DNA from: Aldrovandia affinis
Lineage: Eukaryota > Chordata > Actinopteri > Notacanthiformes > Halosauridae
DNA: 64,000 nucleotides
NCBI GenBank assembly: GCA_029706075.1
Contig: JAINUG010000134.1
Coordinates: forward strand, 558,001 to 622,000
Direction: 5' to 3'
Shown in pieces: positions 23,600 through 35,218 of the stretch; the first letter of the stretch is position 1; each line of letters opens with the position of its first letter. Below the pieces are notes generated by a model, which had not been told where the DNA came from, did not search any database, and saw only the letters and a list, made by a program, of their open reading frames with translations. The translations under genes and the position numbers were made by a program.

Positions 23600-23900
23600 A
23601 TACCACAAAACACCGGGAAGGAAAAGGTCAGTAGAGTTTCCTTTTTTTGGACAGTCGTCAACATAGATACATATTACAAAATGCAGTATTAAACATGTAA
23701 GCAGTGGTGATGAAAATTAGTCAAATGTACAGAGTCAGTGGTAGTGGAGTCTGAAGAGGTGGGTTTTGAGTGTCTTGCGGAAGATGTCCAGTGATTCCGC
23801 GGTCCTGACCGAGTGTGGAAGATTGTTCCACCAGCGAGGGGTCAGGACAGAGAAGAGGCGAGGAGCGGCTGTCGGGCACCTGGAGGGATGGGACAGTCAG
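23600..23900 (-). pseudogene. L2-like LINE 3' end relic
   Basis: On the minus strand the order GTCCTGACCCCTCGCTGGTG, GAACAATCTTCC, ACATCTTCCGCAAG and AAAACCCACCTCTTCAGACT matches the relic at 36.63-36.86 kb and resembles the end of the L2 LINE at 54.2 kb (GACTCACCTCTTCAGG). In that full copy this codes for the last residues of the reverse transcriptase ORF. The L2 tail motif is not present here; similarity to the other relic ends at about 23615. Confidence 0.65.
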
Positions 23901-25935
23901 TTTGCCAGAGGAGGCAGAGTGGAGGGCTCTGCCTGGGGTGTAGGGTGTGATGAGTGTGCAGATGCCTTCATTGGCTGAGAACGTGTGAGCAAAGACAATG
24001 TCGTTGCTACTTTGTTGTTCACTGTCCTCTGTGTGTCTGACGAGGCTGATAGGTGGCCCAGAGGTTGCGTTTCATCAGCCTAGAAACGTTGCTCCAACAT
24101 CGAGATAACGAAAAAATAACTTATCATCGAAGTGGTGCCGTCAGCTCCCCTGTCTTTTTTCCCTACCTAATATGTTTTACTTTAAGAAATGATGGGGAAA
24201 AGTATTGGGGAAACCCGATCACCACATTTGGGATACTGTGGATTTACACACTGTGGATTTACACTTTGTGGATTTACACACTGTGGATTTACACTCTTTG
24301 GATATACACTCCCTCGATTTCACCAATACAAATGAATGCGTGTTAATAATACTGTTCAGTGTGAACGGGTGCAGGGTGTGTCCCGTTCACTTGACTGTGA
24401 ACAGAGAGAAAAAGAGAGAGAATTTAGTGGGAGGTTTATTTTTAAATCTCCACCAAGCTTCCTGATATTTCCACTCGTAGGTGGGGTAGGAAAAAAATAC
24501 AAACTGTGTATATTGTGTTCCATGCGGTTTAAACAAAACATTATACGGGGATCAGTGGACGGATGACTGCCAGCGTTTCCACGACATCTAATTGACTCCG
24601 TCACTGGGCTCAGGCACACTCCTCTCCTGGACGGATCAGGCACTTGGTGCCTTGTGCTTCCAGGCTTAGGGATTGCTGCTGGAGGAATCTGAGGTTTAGA
24701 GAGGGAGTTAGCAGCAGAGACATGACAAGCAGGCAGCCATTGGGAAATCGGCCTGTCTGGCATGCTGCTTTTCAAGCAGGCACCTGTTCATGGTGAGTGG
24801 CTGCAGCTGGGATTTGCCAAACGAGGTGCAGCTGACCCTCGTTTCAGCAATCGGCCAGCTCCCGTCAGTACAATTAGCTGCGCAGACTTGTTTGTCCCGT
24901 TCACTGCTTGCATTCGCAAGCAGCCTGACGGGAGATGTGAGACCGCCCGGTCACCCTCCCTTCACCCTGCCACAACAGGTATGGTGCACAAAGATGTGCC
25001 ACTTCAGCAATCGAATGCACTGCGAAGGAGAATCTGCTTTGGGGAACGTGCAGAGGTTTCTTCTGAAAGAGCCTGCTGAATGTGGCTAAAGCATTTCTTA
25101 CCAACAGCCAGGCAGTAAAGTGCTTTATACGCTTTGCAGAATAAAGGTCTGGCATTTGAATATGTGTGTTTAAATCGTCTCTACGTGCATCCTTTGCAAG
25201 AGGGCACAGCTGGAATGCATTGTGGCCACTGTGTGCCGTGTCCGAGAGGTGGAATGAATAGCACTTTATGTAAAAATGTGACATTTTTTTATGTAACACC
25301 TTTAGCCTCGGGTAAAGCGATGTGAAGGTCCTACAGCTTTGCGTTCCACGTTCTCGGGGCAGGGCCCCCATTTTCCCAGGGTGACCTGCAACCTGTCAAT
25401 TTTAACGTTGCATCGTTTCTTTTTGACCCTTTTGATATGGCTGAATTACCCTCAGCCCACCCCCGCCGTTTAGCTGAGGTGAAGCCGATGGAATAGCCAA
25501 GGAATAACCGAGTGTGTGTGTGTGTGTAAAATGTTTACTGGAAATGAAGATAAAACAAAAAACATTTAATTAGAATAAAACAACCAATGAGGGTTGTACT
25601 AATTCTAAATTTCATATCTCAAACCTATCACAGTGAAATGGAATAAAAACCATAAAAACAAAATTGATAAGATGCTCAGTAAAAGCCAGACTAAAGCAGT
25701 ATTTTCAGGCGCCTTTTAAAACTGTTTACAGAGGCAGCCTGTTTGATTTATATTGGTAGTGTAGGATCATAAAAACAGAAATCAGACTTGGCTTGGCTTT
25801 TTTATTTGACTATGCAATGAACTTGAAATGAAAAAACAATGAAAAAATACTACTAAAGAATATTTCTTCATATTTATTGCATATCTCTTCATTCACAAAA
25901 TTTCAGTGCCTAATAAATGCATAATAATTGAACTT
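23901..25935. other. Anonymous interval with a 15-bp tandem repeat
   Basis: About five units of ACTGTGGATTTACAC lie at 24235-24310. Overlapping open frames at 24.3-25.4 kb on both strands have no recognised domain. I see no splice-flanked exon that I could defend. Confidence 0.45.
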
Positions 25936-26502
25936 TTAACCCTTGTATTATGTTTCAATGTTTCAACACCAATGAGTGGTGTTATACAAGTGCTATACAA
26001 GTCACCTCAAAAAGTAATTATTTGAAATTATCATCATGTCACTGACTATCATTACAAGCTTGACCAGATATTTCAGTTTTTTGTCCATATGGGACAGGTT
26101 TCCCTTGATATTACACCACTCGTTTTTCATTACAAAGCAAACAATATGCACTAATTATTCATCAAACTGACCATGATGGTGATGGTGATTTGCTGGCATG
26201 TTTTTAGTATCTCACACATGTAATGTTGGTCTTGCATTTCATGAGGGGCAAACTTGGCACAATAACATCCATTATAACCTGTACAATGTAACTCACATCA
26301 AAACAGTCATATGAATAATGAATTTAATTTGTTTTTAATAACAAGACAGCACATTGTAATGGTATATATAAAGCAACATAACCACCGTAAGAACAATAAT
26401 AACAAGAATAGCAGTAATGGTAATAATAACTATAACAATAATATGTTTGCATTTTTACTGCGCTTTCCACAACACAATGCAAGGTGCTGAAAGGTGCTAT
26501 AT

Positions 26503-27603
26503 TCAAACTGCACATGAATAACAGTATGTACAAGTATGCTGCTTACAAATATACTTGCTGCATTTGCTGCAGGTGATGTTGCTCTTTCTCTCTATGTTTG
26601 GAGGACAGCTCTGGCACCGTTTAAGTTTCTTCCCAGCCTCAGGCACAGGTGGAGTAGGGCCAGGTAGAGCAGGCACAGGTGGAGTAGGGCCAGGTAGAGC
26701 AGGCACAGGTGGAGTAGGGCCAGGTAGCACAGGCACAGGTAGAGCAGGCACTGGTGGAGCAGAGTCCTCAGTTTGGAGCTTTCTGACAATGGCTGCAGCA
26801 GCTGTGGGTAGACGTTCTCTGCAGATTATGTGGGGGGTAACAAGAGCTTTTCCCAGTTCTTGAAGGACAATCCTCCTCCTGTAAAGTCTCCCTCTGTTCC
26901 AGTCAGGGTCAACTGTAGTCCATACGACAAACATGTTGTAGGCAGAGACATCAATGATGTTATAAAAGAGGACCAAAGGCCAACGCGCTGTCTTCCTTTT
27001 GCAGCTGTATGTACCTGTCACCTTATCCAAGTTATCCACCCCTCCCTTGTTGGCGTTGTAATCAAGAAAGATTGTAGGTTTCCTGTCATCTCTACTGATC
27101 ACTGCAGCATCATGACGAAGGGTGCTCATCAACAGTACATTTTTCCTCTTTTTCGGTGAGTAAGAAACCACTATGGTGGTGTCTGTGAAGGCAAACTTGG
27201 ATGAGTTCACAGCTCTGTTTTGCATATTCAGCAGCGCACTGGGAAGCTCTGGCTTGTTTTTCCTCACAGTCCCAACCATAGTCAATTTACTTTTCAGCAG
27301 CTCCTGGCCCAGGCTGTAGGAAGTAAAGAAATTGTCGCAGGTGATGTTGTGACCCCTAAGACCTTGGGTCATGTCCAGCACCACTCGCATTCCTTGGTTC
27401 TTCTCCGGGGCTCCTCCAGGTGGTTTCCCTGTGTACACTTGCAGATTCCAAGCATATGATGACTGTGTATCACACGCCACCCATATTTTGATGCCATATT
27501 TACCTGGCTTGTTAGGCATGTACTGTCTGAAGGGACAGCGGCCTTTGAATGGCACAAGACGCTCATCGTTCACGTCGCCTGGGTCTTGTTTCTCGGTTGT
27601 CAA
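26503..27603 (-). pseudogene. piggyBac transposase, catalytic core and Cys-rich domain
   Basis: This 366-codon open stretch covers most of a PGBD4-like DDE_Tnp_1_7 transposase, the enzyme that excises and inserts the element at TTAA. All three positions expected for the catalytic Asp triad are kept: VACDTQSSYAW, ITCDNFFTSY and NKGGVDNLDK. The C-terminus has a Cys/His-rich zinc-binding domain (CQSCPP, CSKCSKYICKQHTC). Between them is an unusual proline-rich linker of tandem 10-residue units PPVPALPGPT, encoded by 30-bp DNA repeats at 26640-26760. The first codon is not a real start: the upstream frame is lost through a small deletion and frame change. Alternative: a domesticated gene, which the flanking breaks argue against. 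Confidence 0.85.
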
Positions 27604-27890
27604 ATCAAATCACGCTGGAGAAAATGTGAAAGGTCTGTAATGACATGGTGGCCCGAAATATCGCCCTCCCAGTCTCCGCATCCCATAGGCTGGCTGTCGA
27701 TTCATCCCTGGACCGGTACACTCCAGCCAGTATGAGCACACCCATATAAGCATGCAGGTGTGTCCCATCCAGCTCCTTCCAGTTGGCACCGTAAACCTGT
27801 ATGCCCTCCATGTTTGTGTTGTCCAGAATAATCCTCTCCACTGACTGTGGTATGAAAAGTTCAAAGGCCGATTTGATGTCATGAACACTT
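27604..27890 (-). pseudogene. piggyBac transposase, N-terminal part of the DDE domain
   Basis: The frame reads DIKSAFELFIPQSVERIILD, NWKELDGTHLHAYMGVLILA and TGRAIFRATMSLQTFHIF, the typical start of the PGBD4-like DDE domain. It then hits TGA where family members have an Arg codon, and about 100 bp of coding sequence appear to be missing before DERLVPFKG of the next part. The upstream edge is set by the solo LTR. Confidence 0.8.
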
Positions 27891-28476
27891 TGTGGCAGCC
27901 CAATGGGCTGCACAAGGAAATGGCTGCCGGGTCCTTCGACACATGGGAGCCAAAACACTACATTTCCCAGCAGGCCACAGAAACACCCGAGCAAAGTCAA
28001 GGCAATGGGACTAACGACCAGCTGAAGGCCATTTCAAGGCCTATTTAAAGGGCTGAATCCCGTCACACTGGGAGAGGAGTAGGAAAGTGTTTGTGAGGAG
28101 TTGGTGAGTGTTTGTAAGAGAGAAAACTGAAGTCGATTGACCAGCCAGTATTTGGAGAGAGAGAGAGAGTGATTGTTGGAGTGTTTTGTGTATGAAAATT
28201 TGATTGTTTGAGGACCCCCCTTTGGATTTTGACAACGGACTGGATTGTGGAACTGACTTGGATTTGGAATTGGAACGGACATTGACAACGAGCTAGGATT
28301 GCAGACTTTGTGTGTTTGTATTCCCCTGAAGACCCCACCCCTTTGTTTTGTGTTGTCAAGAGTTTATTTATTAAATTATCATTTTGGTTTCTGAATACTG
28401 CCTCCTGCTTGTTCTTGAACTTGCCTACGCCCTCTGCAAGGTCCGTGAGTGTCGCCCAACCCCTGGAGACACCACA
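27891..28476 (+). mobile_element. Solo LTR (Gypsy-like) inside the piggyBac transposase
   Basis: A 586-bp insert starts TGTGGCAGCCCAATGGGCTG and ends GGAGACACCACA, a TG...CA pair with inverted ends. It separates PTRFAVTH from DIKSAFELF, which are adjacent in related transposases. Internal phrases such as TTTGAGGACCCCCCTTTGG resemble the second solo LTR at 37.1 kb, so both probably belong to one retrotransposon lineage. I could not find a convincing target duplication. Peptides predicted across it are not genes. Confidence 0.7.
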
Positions 28477-28767
28477 ATGTGTAACTGCAAATCTGGTAGG
28501 CCCTGGGACCATTCTGATGATGTTTTCAGCTGACAGTCTTCCCTGACTTGCACAGAGGGTTTGTGACCATGCTATGTTTCCATTTTTTTATATGAGCATC
28601 TCCTCTATTCCAACCTGTGTATTTTCTTCATCAGAGGATGATTCATTGTAGTCCGAATTATGTTCAACATTGTCCTCAGTTTCAGACACTTCCTCCTCTA
28701 TTACACTGTCATTATCACTGTCTAAGAGTAAAGTGACGGCTTCACTGGCTGAGAGTCTTCTGCTCAT
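28477..28767 (-). pseudogene. piggyBac transposase, acidic N-terminus
   Basis: The start codon at 28767 opens MSRRLSASEAVTLLLDSDND followed by a Glu/Asp/Ser-rich stretch, the usual acidic N-terminus of this family. One in-frame TAA at 28588-28590 interrupts it. The same frame then continues with SAENIIRM and PGPTRFAVTH up to the solo LTR. The longer open frame upstream of this Met (to 28926) is likely leader. Confidence 0.75.
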
Positions 28768-29342
28768 GTTCCTCTTCTGACAAATTGCTGAGTGATTGAG
28801 TGAGTAAATGGTGAGGGGGACCTTTTTTATATCAGTGTTGCCCCTCTCAGACAGCAGAGAGGCATTTATTGTTATGTCTATGAGGCATTGGTAAGATTTT
28901 TGAAGATAAAATATATTTATAAACATGCCTTTAGTTCAAATAAAAGTAAGAATAATGCAAAAAATATTTGCATCTCTTTGGGATAGTCTTTATGTTTGTG
29001 GTGAGAGCAGTGTGTGTGTGTGTTTGAGTGTGTGTATGTGAGGGAGAGAGTGAGAGAAAAACAAAGTGTCCCTCTTATTTATACTAGCTGCTAGTTCATA
29101 AAGACCTATTCTCCTTTGTGGCCAAAATTGGCAGAAGCATCAAAATTGGGTGCAAAATGTATATAGAAATAAACAAAAACATCAAGATGTCAATATTCTG
29201 TATAGAAGTTCATGACCCCAAATGAGGCAAAGTCACCTGGCCTCAGGCTAAAACAAGTATGTTAACCAGCCTTTTAGTGACATAAACATCTAAATTCGGA
29301 TCAAATCTGTCCAACATAATACAAGGGTCTTTGAGTTGTAAA

Positions 29343-29510
29343 GGGAGGAGTAGAGAGGGCTGCTCCTCCTCTTTGAGAGGTGAAGAGAGGAGTAGAGAGG
29401 GCTGCTCCTCCTCTTTGAGGGGTGAAGAGAGGAGTAGAGAGGGCTGCTCCTCCTCTTTGAGGGGTGGAGGGAGGAGTAGAGAGGGCTGCTCCTCCTCTAT
29501 GGCCGTTGTC
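29343..29510. repeat. 42-bp minisatellite, four units (repeated at 31835-32000)
   Basis: Units with a GAGTAGAGAGGGCTGCTCCT core begin about every 42 bp (29351, 29393, 29435, 29477). Because 42 is a multiple of three, the minus strand stays open and gives 14-residue repeats (KEEEQPSLLLSSPL). I regard that as a by-product of the repeat. Confidence 0.9.
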
Positions 29511-30977
29511 AGGTGCTGTTCCCTCCCACAGCCTAGGAGCACTACAGGAGGTTTGACAGCAGCAGTATCTCAGACAGGCATGCTCACCTGAGGTTGATCA
29601 GTAATTAGCTCAGGTGTTGCCTATTGCTTTTGTTAGGCCTTTATAAAAGCACGGCCTGCCATACATGGAGAGTATTAATTTTCATATAATTGTCATGTAT
29701 TCAAATAATTTGCATACGTATAATGAGGAAGAGATACCTCTTCACGCTGTAGCGTTGAAAGCGTGGCGGCCATACTTAATATGAAATAGGGAACCGCAAC
29801 ATGTGAGGTGATTCTGAACCAGGCTTTTAATACTTTGTTGCACTGTGCCAGGTGTGCCCACAATAGTGAGGAGTGTAAGAGTGGACATGGGAGAGTTTGA
29901 GCTAGCCCTTTTTGGGAAAAAGCTATAATTCGTTTTTTTAAAGAAAATAAGTCGTTGCCTCAGCGGTGAAAAGATGTTTGTTGTTGATGGAAGGAGAAAA
30001 ACCTTTTTCTCTTTAAGATCCTCCCGGGGGAGGAGACCAGGCCAGTCCCAGCACTTGGCCTGGCCTGGAGAGGAGGACGGTGTAGTGGGAGAGAGGGACA
30101 GCACAGGTTTGGTTAGAGAAGCGACGCCCTACACACAAGCTGCTGGTTCCTGCCATGTGGCTCCCCTCTCTCTCTGGGCTCCTCAGCCACCTCTTATGCC
30201 CAGAGCAGTGAGCCTCGCTGGCTGATTTGAAATTGGTCTGCTGAATTCCTATAATCTAATGTTTGCCAGCTCTGTCCAGGGTGCTGAAAATGCAAGTAGC
30301 GAAGGGACAGCTGTCCATGGTCCTGTAATGACCAGATCGAGGTGTAGTGGTTGTCCATGGTGTTGCAGCCCTCTGCAGTGCCACAACCCTGTATTCAAAT
30401 GCTTTTTAGCTGACAACAGCCCTGAAGTGTGATTGCTTGCTCAGGGAGATACAGCAAATACACTTGGACCTATTAGTTGACTACAAGTCATCAATATTCA
30501 AGACATGTTGATGTACTGGTCAGTATTTGCAGAAACTCACTAGATTGTGGAGAATGAAAAAAAGGCGTTTCAGTTCTCAGCTCCTACAATGTGGAATGAA
30601 CTCCAAAAGCAAACTATAGTCAAACTATAACACCTTGGAGGGCACTGCCGTTTTAGAAAAGGTCTTATGTTAAAAAGTGTTTTTTTTCAATTTTGTCCTA
30701 ATTAGTGAACACGCATAATAAATGAATAACACATTGAAACATTTTAAAAAACCCAGTTCATCAAAATATGGGTAGGTGCGCACAAGCCCAGATTAATTCC
30801 ATTCATAATGCTTGTGGGAGGAAACAATGACACACGGAACAAATATATTTGGTGTGGCAGAAAGAGCCTTCCAGCGTGCAAGTGGACATACCATCCAAAA
30901 TTTATAGAGGACTAGAGCCTCAGTCAGAACACCCACTCTCTGATCTTTTCACTTAGCTGAGTAATAAGACAGAGCGT

Positions 30978-31165
30978 ATTCACATAGGACTGTGCTCGTC
31001 CAAGCAGGATATTTCATTAATCATTCATCGTTTTCATGCTCATCAAATCATTCAGTGACCACTCAGTGCACTGTGGATGGGGGCATTGTTATTCCTGAAA
31101 GAGACCACTCCTATCAAGATAGAAATGCTTCACCATAGGATGAAGGTGAACATTTATGGGAGAAA
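30978..31165 (-). pseudogene. Tc1-like transposase fragment (duplicated at 33470-33656)
   Basis: On the minus strand the frame reads LHPMVKHFYLDRSGLFQE, matching the region before the second catalytic Asp of a Tc1 family (usually FQDDNAP), here with a stop after QE. Decayed text continues downstream. Another colinear part (VMVWGAFSRHGLGPL, GKVNANKYKTIL) lies at 34620-34790, so the duplicated block cut through one transposase. Confidence 0.6.
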
Positions 31166-31731
31166 AAACAAGAGGAGCTTGCATTCAGGAATTCTGTGTT
31201 CTGTTCCTATGTTTCCAATAGATAATTTATGTAACCTAATATCTGTACATGGTCTAATTCCTGTATGTTTTGCTAACCGGGCCAATAACATTCTACTAGA
31301 CACATAAATAAAGCCACTGTTAGTCTATTATCAGTATGCCAATTAAAGCAGAAATATTGCCTACATGCTGCCGCTTGTAAGTGAGACACCAAGAACTTTA
31401 AATTAAACAGATGTGTTAGGCATATAAATTATGCAGGGACACAAAACTTGTTCTACAAAAGATACAAGGATTAAGTCAAACATAAATTACAGTCGAAGAT
31501 CCGAGTGTTCATTTGTGCAGTCGTAAAACTGTCACTGTCCGATGAGGTAATGATTATGTTTACGGGAGAGATCTGGACCGTGCGGTCTGGAACTCAAGGT
31601 TCCGGCACTGCAGTTTGTAGTTCAAAGTAACCATAGCCCTACCCTGCAATTAACGAAATGCATCTCGCCACATTTAAGTATCTTACCTTTGTATCAGAGA
31701 GTTTGCTAAATTTACTGATACTTTACTGTTA

Positions 31732-34208
31732 GCCTCAGGCTAAAACAAGTATGTTAACCAGCCTTTTAGTGACATAAACATCTAAATTCGGATCAAATCT
31801 GTCCAACATAATACAAGGGTCTTTGAGTTGTAAAGGGAGGAGTAGAGAGGGCTGCTCCTCCTCTTTGAGAGGTGAAGAGAGGAGTAGAGAGGGCTGCTCC
31901 TCCTCTTTGAGGGGTGAAGAGAGGAGTAGAGAGGGCTGCTCCTCCTCTTTGAGGGGTGGAGGGAGGAGTAGAGAGGGCTGCTCCTCCTCTATGGCCGTTG
32001 TCAGGTGCTGTTCCCTCCCACAGCCTAGGAGCACTACAGGAGGTTTGACAGCAGCAGTATCTCAGACAGGCATGCTCACCTGAGGTTGATCAGTAATTAG
32101 CTCAGGTGTTGCCTATTGCTTTTGTTAGGCCTTTATAAAAGCACGGCCTGCCATACATGGAGAGTATTAATTTTCATATAATTGTCATGTATTCAAATAA
32201 TTTGCATACGTATAATGAGGAAGAGATACCTCTTCACGCTGTAGCGTTGAAAGCGTGGCGGCCATACTTAATATGAAATAGGGAACCGCAACATGTGAGG
32301 TGATTCTGAACCAGGCTTTTAATACTTTGTTGCACTGTGCCAGGTGTGCCCACAATAGTGAGGAGTGTAAGAGTGGACATGGGAGAGTTTGAGCTAGCCC
32401 TTTTTGGGAAAAAGCTATAATTCGTTTTTTTAAAGAAAATAAGTCGTTGCCTCAGCGGTGAAAAGATGTTTGTTGTTGATGGAAGGAGAAAAACCTTTTT
32501 CTCTTTAAGATCCTCCCGGGGGAGGAGACCAGGCCAGTCCCAGCACTTGGCCTGGCCTGGAGGAGGAGGACGGTGTAGTGGGAGAGAGGGACAGCACAGG
32601 TTTGGTTAGAGAAGCGACGCCCTACACACAAGCTGCTGGTTCCTGCCATGTGGCTCCCCTCTCTCTCTGGGCTCCTCAGCCACCTCTTATGCCCAGAGCA
32701 GTGAGCCTCGCTGGCTGATTTGAAATTGGTCTGCTGAATTCCTATAATCTAATGTTTGCCAGCTCTGTCCAGGGTGCTGAAAATGCAAGTAGCGAAGGGA
32801 CAGCTGTCCATGGTCCTGTAATGACCAGATCGAGGTGTAGTGGTTGTCCATGGTGTTGCAGCCCTCTGCAGTGCCACAACCCTGTATTCAAATGCTTTTT
32901 AGCTGACAACAGCCCTGAAGTGTGATTGCTTGCTCAGGGAGATACAGCAAATACACTTGGACCTATTAGTTGACTACAAGTCATCAATATTCAAGACATG
33001 TTGATGTACTGGTCAGTATTTGCAGAAACTCACTAGATTGTGGAGAATGAAAAAAAGGCGTTTCAGTTCTCAGCTCCTACAATGTGGAATGAACTCCAAA
33101 AGCAAACTATAGTCAAACTATAACACCTTGGAGGGCACTGCCGTTTTTAGAAAAGGTCTTATGTTAAAAGTTTTTTTTTCAATTTTGTCCTAATTAGTGA
33201 ACACGCATAATAAATGAATAACACATTGAAACATTTTAAAAACCCAGTTCATCAAAAAATATGGGTAGGTGCACAAGCCCAGATTAATTCCATTCATAAT
33301 GCTTGTGGGAGGAAACAATGACACACGGAACAAATATATTTGGTGTGGCAGAAAGAGCCTTCCAGCGTGCAAGTGGACATACCATCCAAAATTTATAGAG
33401 GACTAGAGCCTCAGTCAGAACACCCACTCTCTGATCTTTTCACTTAGCTGAGTAATAAGACAGAGCGTATTCACATAGGACTGTGCTCGTCCAAGCAGGA
33501 TATTTCATTAATCATTCATCGTTTTCATGCTCATCAAATCATTCAGTGACCACTCAGTGCACTGTGGATGGGGGCATTGTTATTCCTGAAAGAGACCACT
33601 CCTATCAAGATAGAAATGCTTCACCATAGGATGAAGGTGAACATTTATGGGAGAAAAAACAAGAGGAGCTTGCATTCAGGAATTCTGTGTTCTGTTCCTA
33701 TGTTTCCAATAGATAATTTATGTAACCTAATATCTGTACATGGTCTAATTCCTGTATGTTTTGCTAACCGGGCCAATAACATTCTACTAGACACATAAAT
33801 AAAGCCACTGTTAGTCTATTATCAGTATGCCAATTAAAGCAGAAATATTGCCTACATGCTGCCGCTTGTAAGTGAGACACCAAGAACTTTAAATTAAACA
33901 GATGTGTTAGGCATATAAATTATGCAGGGACACAAAACTTGTTCTACAAAAGATACAAGGATTAAGTCAAACATAAATTACAGTCGAAGATCCGAGTGTT
34001 CATTTGTGCAGTCGTAAAACTGTCACTGTCCGATGAGGTAATGATTATGTTTACGGGAGAGATCTGGACCGTGCGGTCTGGAACTCAAGGTTCCGGCACT
34101 GCAGTTTGTAGTTCAAAGTAACCATAGCCCTACCCTGCAATTAACGAAATGCATCTCGCCACATTTAAGTATCTTACCTTTGTATCAGAGAGTTTGCTAA
34201 ATTTACTG
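31732..34208. repeat. 2.49-kb tandem duplication, copy 2
   Basis: Near-identical to copy 1. The sequence directly after it (CCAGCATTCCTGAGACGTGC) is the original right flank, so copy 1 is the added or interrupted one at its right edge. Confidence 0.93.
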
Positions 34209-34619
34209 CCAGCATTCCTGAGACGTGCGGCGGACAGATTATAAACCCGTGGAATAGGAGTATCTGCATAAATCGTGTGAGAACGATGTAACCATGTATC
34301 AAATAAATTGTTAACACGATGTATGTCTATAGAACGTACATAGTACACAGTTAGGTCAGCTGAAGTGTCTGTTTATCTCTGTTTATTTTGTTTTATTAAA
34401 GAGTGATTAAATAAAATGATCACGAGGGATAATGGAATGTGATGACATCATGGGGAGGGGTTGAGTCAGGGGGTGTAATGATGACGTTGAGCTCCGAGGC
34501 AGGAGGGGTGTGACATGTTAAAAGGTGGATGCAGTTTATATCAGACTCTGAAGAATGTGTTGTTTATTAAGAAGTATTGAATATGGTTTAGGATCTCTCA
34601 GTCTAACTGGCCCTGGCTG

Positions 34620-34790
34620 AGATTTTTTCCCACACACTCAGAATGGTTTTGTATTTGTTGGCATTTACCTTGCCCTGTAAGGGGTTGAGTGGACCTAAAC
34701 CATGCCGAGAAAATGCACCCCACACCATAACAGAGCCGCAAGAACCCTTCATCTATTCAAGTGTTTCCTTCATTTTGTCAGTTACCTGTG
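34620..34790 (-). pseudogene. Tc1-like transposase fragment, central part
   Basis: The minus strand encodes VMVWGAFSRHGLGPLNPLQG and KVNANKYKTIL, the block upstream of the piece at 33.5-33.66 kb. About 0.96 kb of unrelated sequence (33657-34618) now sits between the two parts and may itself be an insertion, since it carries an AATAAA-like signal on the minus strand. Confidence 0.6.
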
Positions 34791-34916
34791 TTTTTGGACA
34801 TTTCTCGTGTATAATCTGTGTGATTTAACTATAAAGATAATGGCTACCCATGATTAATAAGTGGACCATCCCTCAAGGCCTCCCAACATGTATACAGTAT
34901 ATGCCACCCTGTGCAC

Positions 34917-35062
34917 TTCAGTCCTTGTGTCCTTCTCACACTCTTTGGTACATATTAGCACTGCAGTCCTTGTGTCTTCTCACACTTTATGGTACATAGT
35001 ACAACAAATAAGAAATTACCACTGCAGTCCTTATGTCCTTCTCACATTCTATGGTACATGTC
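34917..35062. repeat. Three-unit minisatellite
   Basis: CTGCAGTCCTTGTGTCCTTC followed by TCACACT and TGGTACAT is repeated three times with spacing of about 45 and 60 bp. Confidence 0.75.
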
Positions 35063-35218
35063 AAAGCACAAAGAGCATGTGGTAAAACATTGCGAAAGCC
35101 CACAACGCTACTCACTTCTGATGCCCCGGGGCAGCGCATGAGAGAGAAGAACCCCACCCCCCCCCCCAATGACAGCCCCATTCCAGCCAACTCCTCTGTA
35201 AACACAAGAGAATGGCTA

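Larger units (their letters stand above)
25936..29327 (-). mobile_element. piggyBac transposon with interrupted transposase
   Basis: A TTAA followed by CCCTTGTATTATG marks the left end (25936-25952), and the inverse CATAATACAAGGG marks the right end (29315-29327). The base four after the right repeat are TCTT, so the right TTAA is lost or the end is slightly different. Inside, a piggyBac transposase is encoded on the minus strand in three colinear parts: an acidic N-terminus, the start of the catalytic domain, and the catalytic core plus Cys-rich tail. A solo LTR (27891-28476) separates the first two. The outer 88 bp of the right end were copied again at 31.7 kb by the later tandem duplication. 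Confidence 0.8.
29240..31717. repeat. 2.49-kb tandem duplication, copy 1
   Basis: The segment from GCCTCAGGCTAAAACAAGTA to GCTAAATTTACTG is repeated at 31732-34208 with only scattered small differences, for example single-base indels near 30104, 30655 and 30760. The copies are separated by 14 bp, ATACTTTACTGTTA. Copy 1 includes the right end of the piggyBac element and a piece of Tc1-like transposase. Otherwise it holds no gene I recognise. Confidence 0.93.

Noticed and set aside
24356-25371. Overlapping 100-150-codon frames on both strands as possible exons
   Set aside because: No motif, no clear splice sites around them, and no codon pattern favouring one strand.
29243-29542. 99-codon frame with 14-residue repeats, present twice
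   Set aside because: The repeat length is a multiple of three, so the frame stays open by construction; the duplicate is part of the 2.49-kb duplication and not independent conservation.
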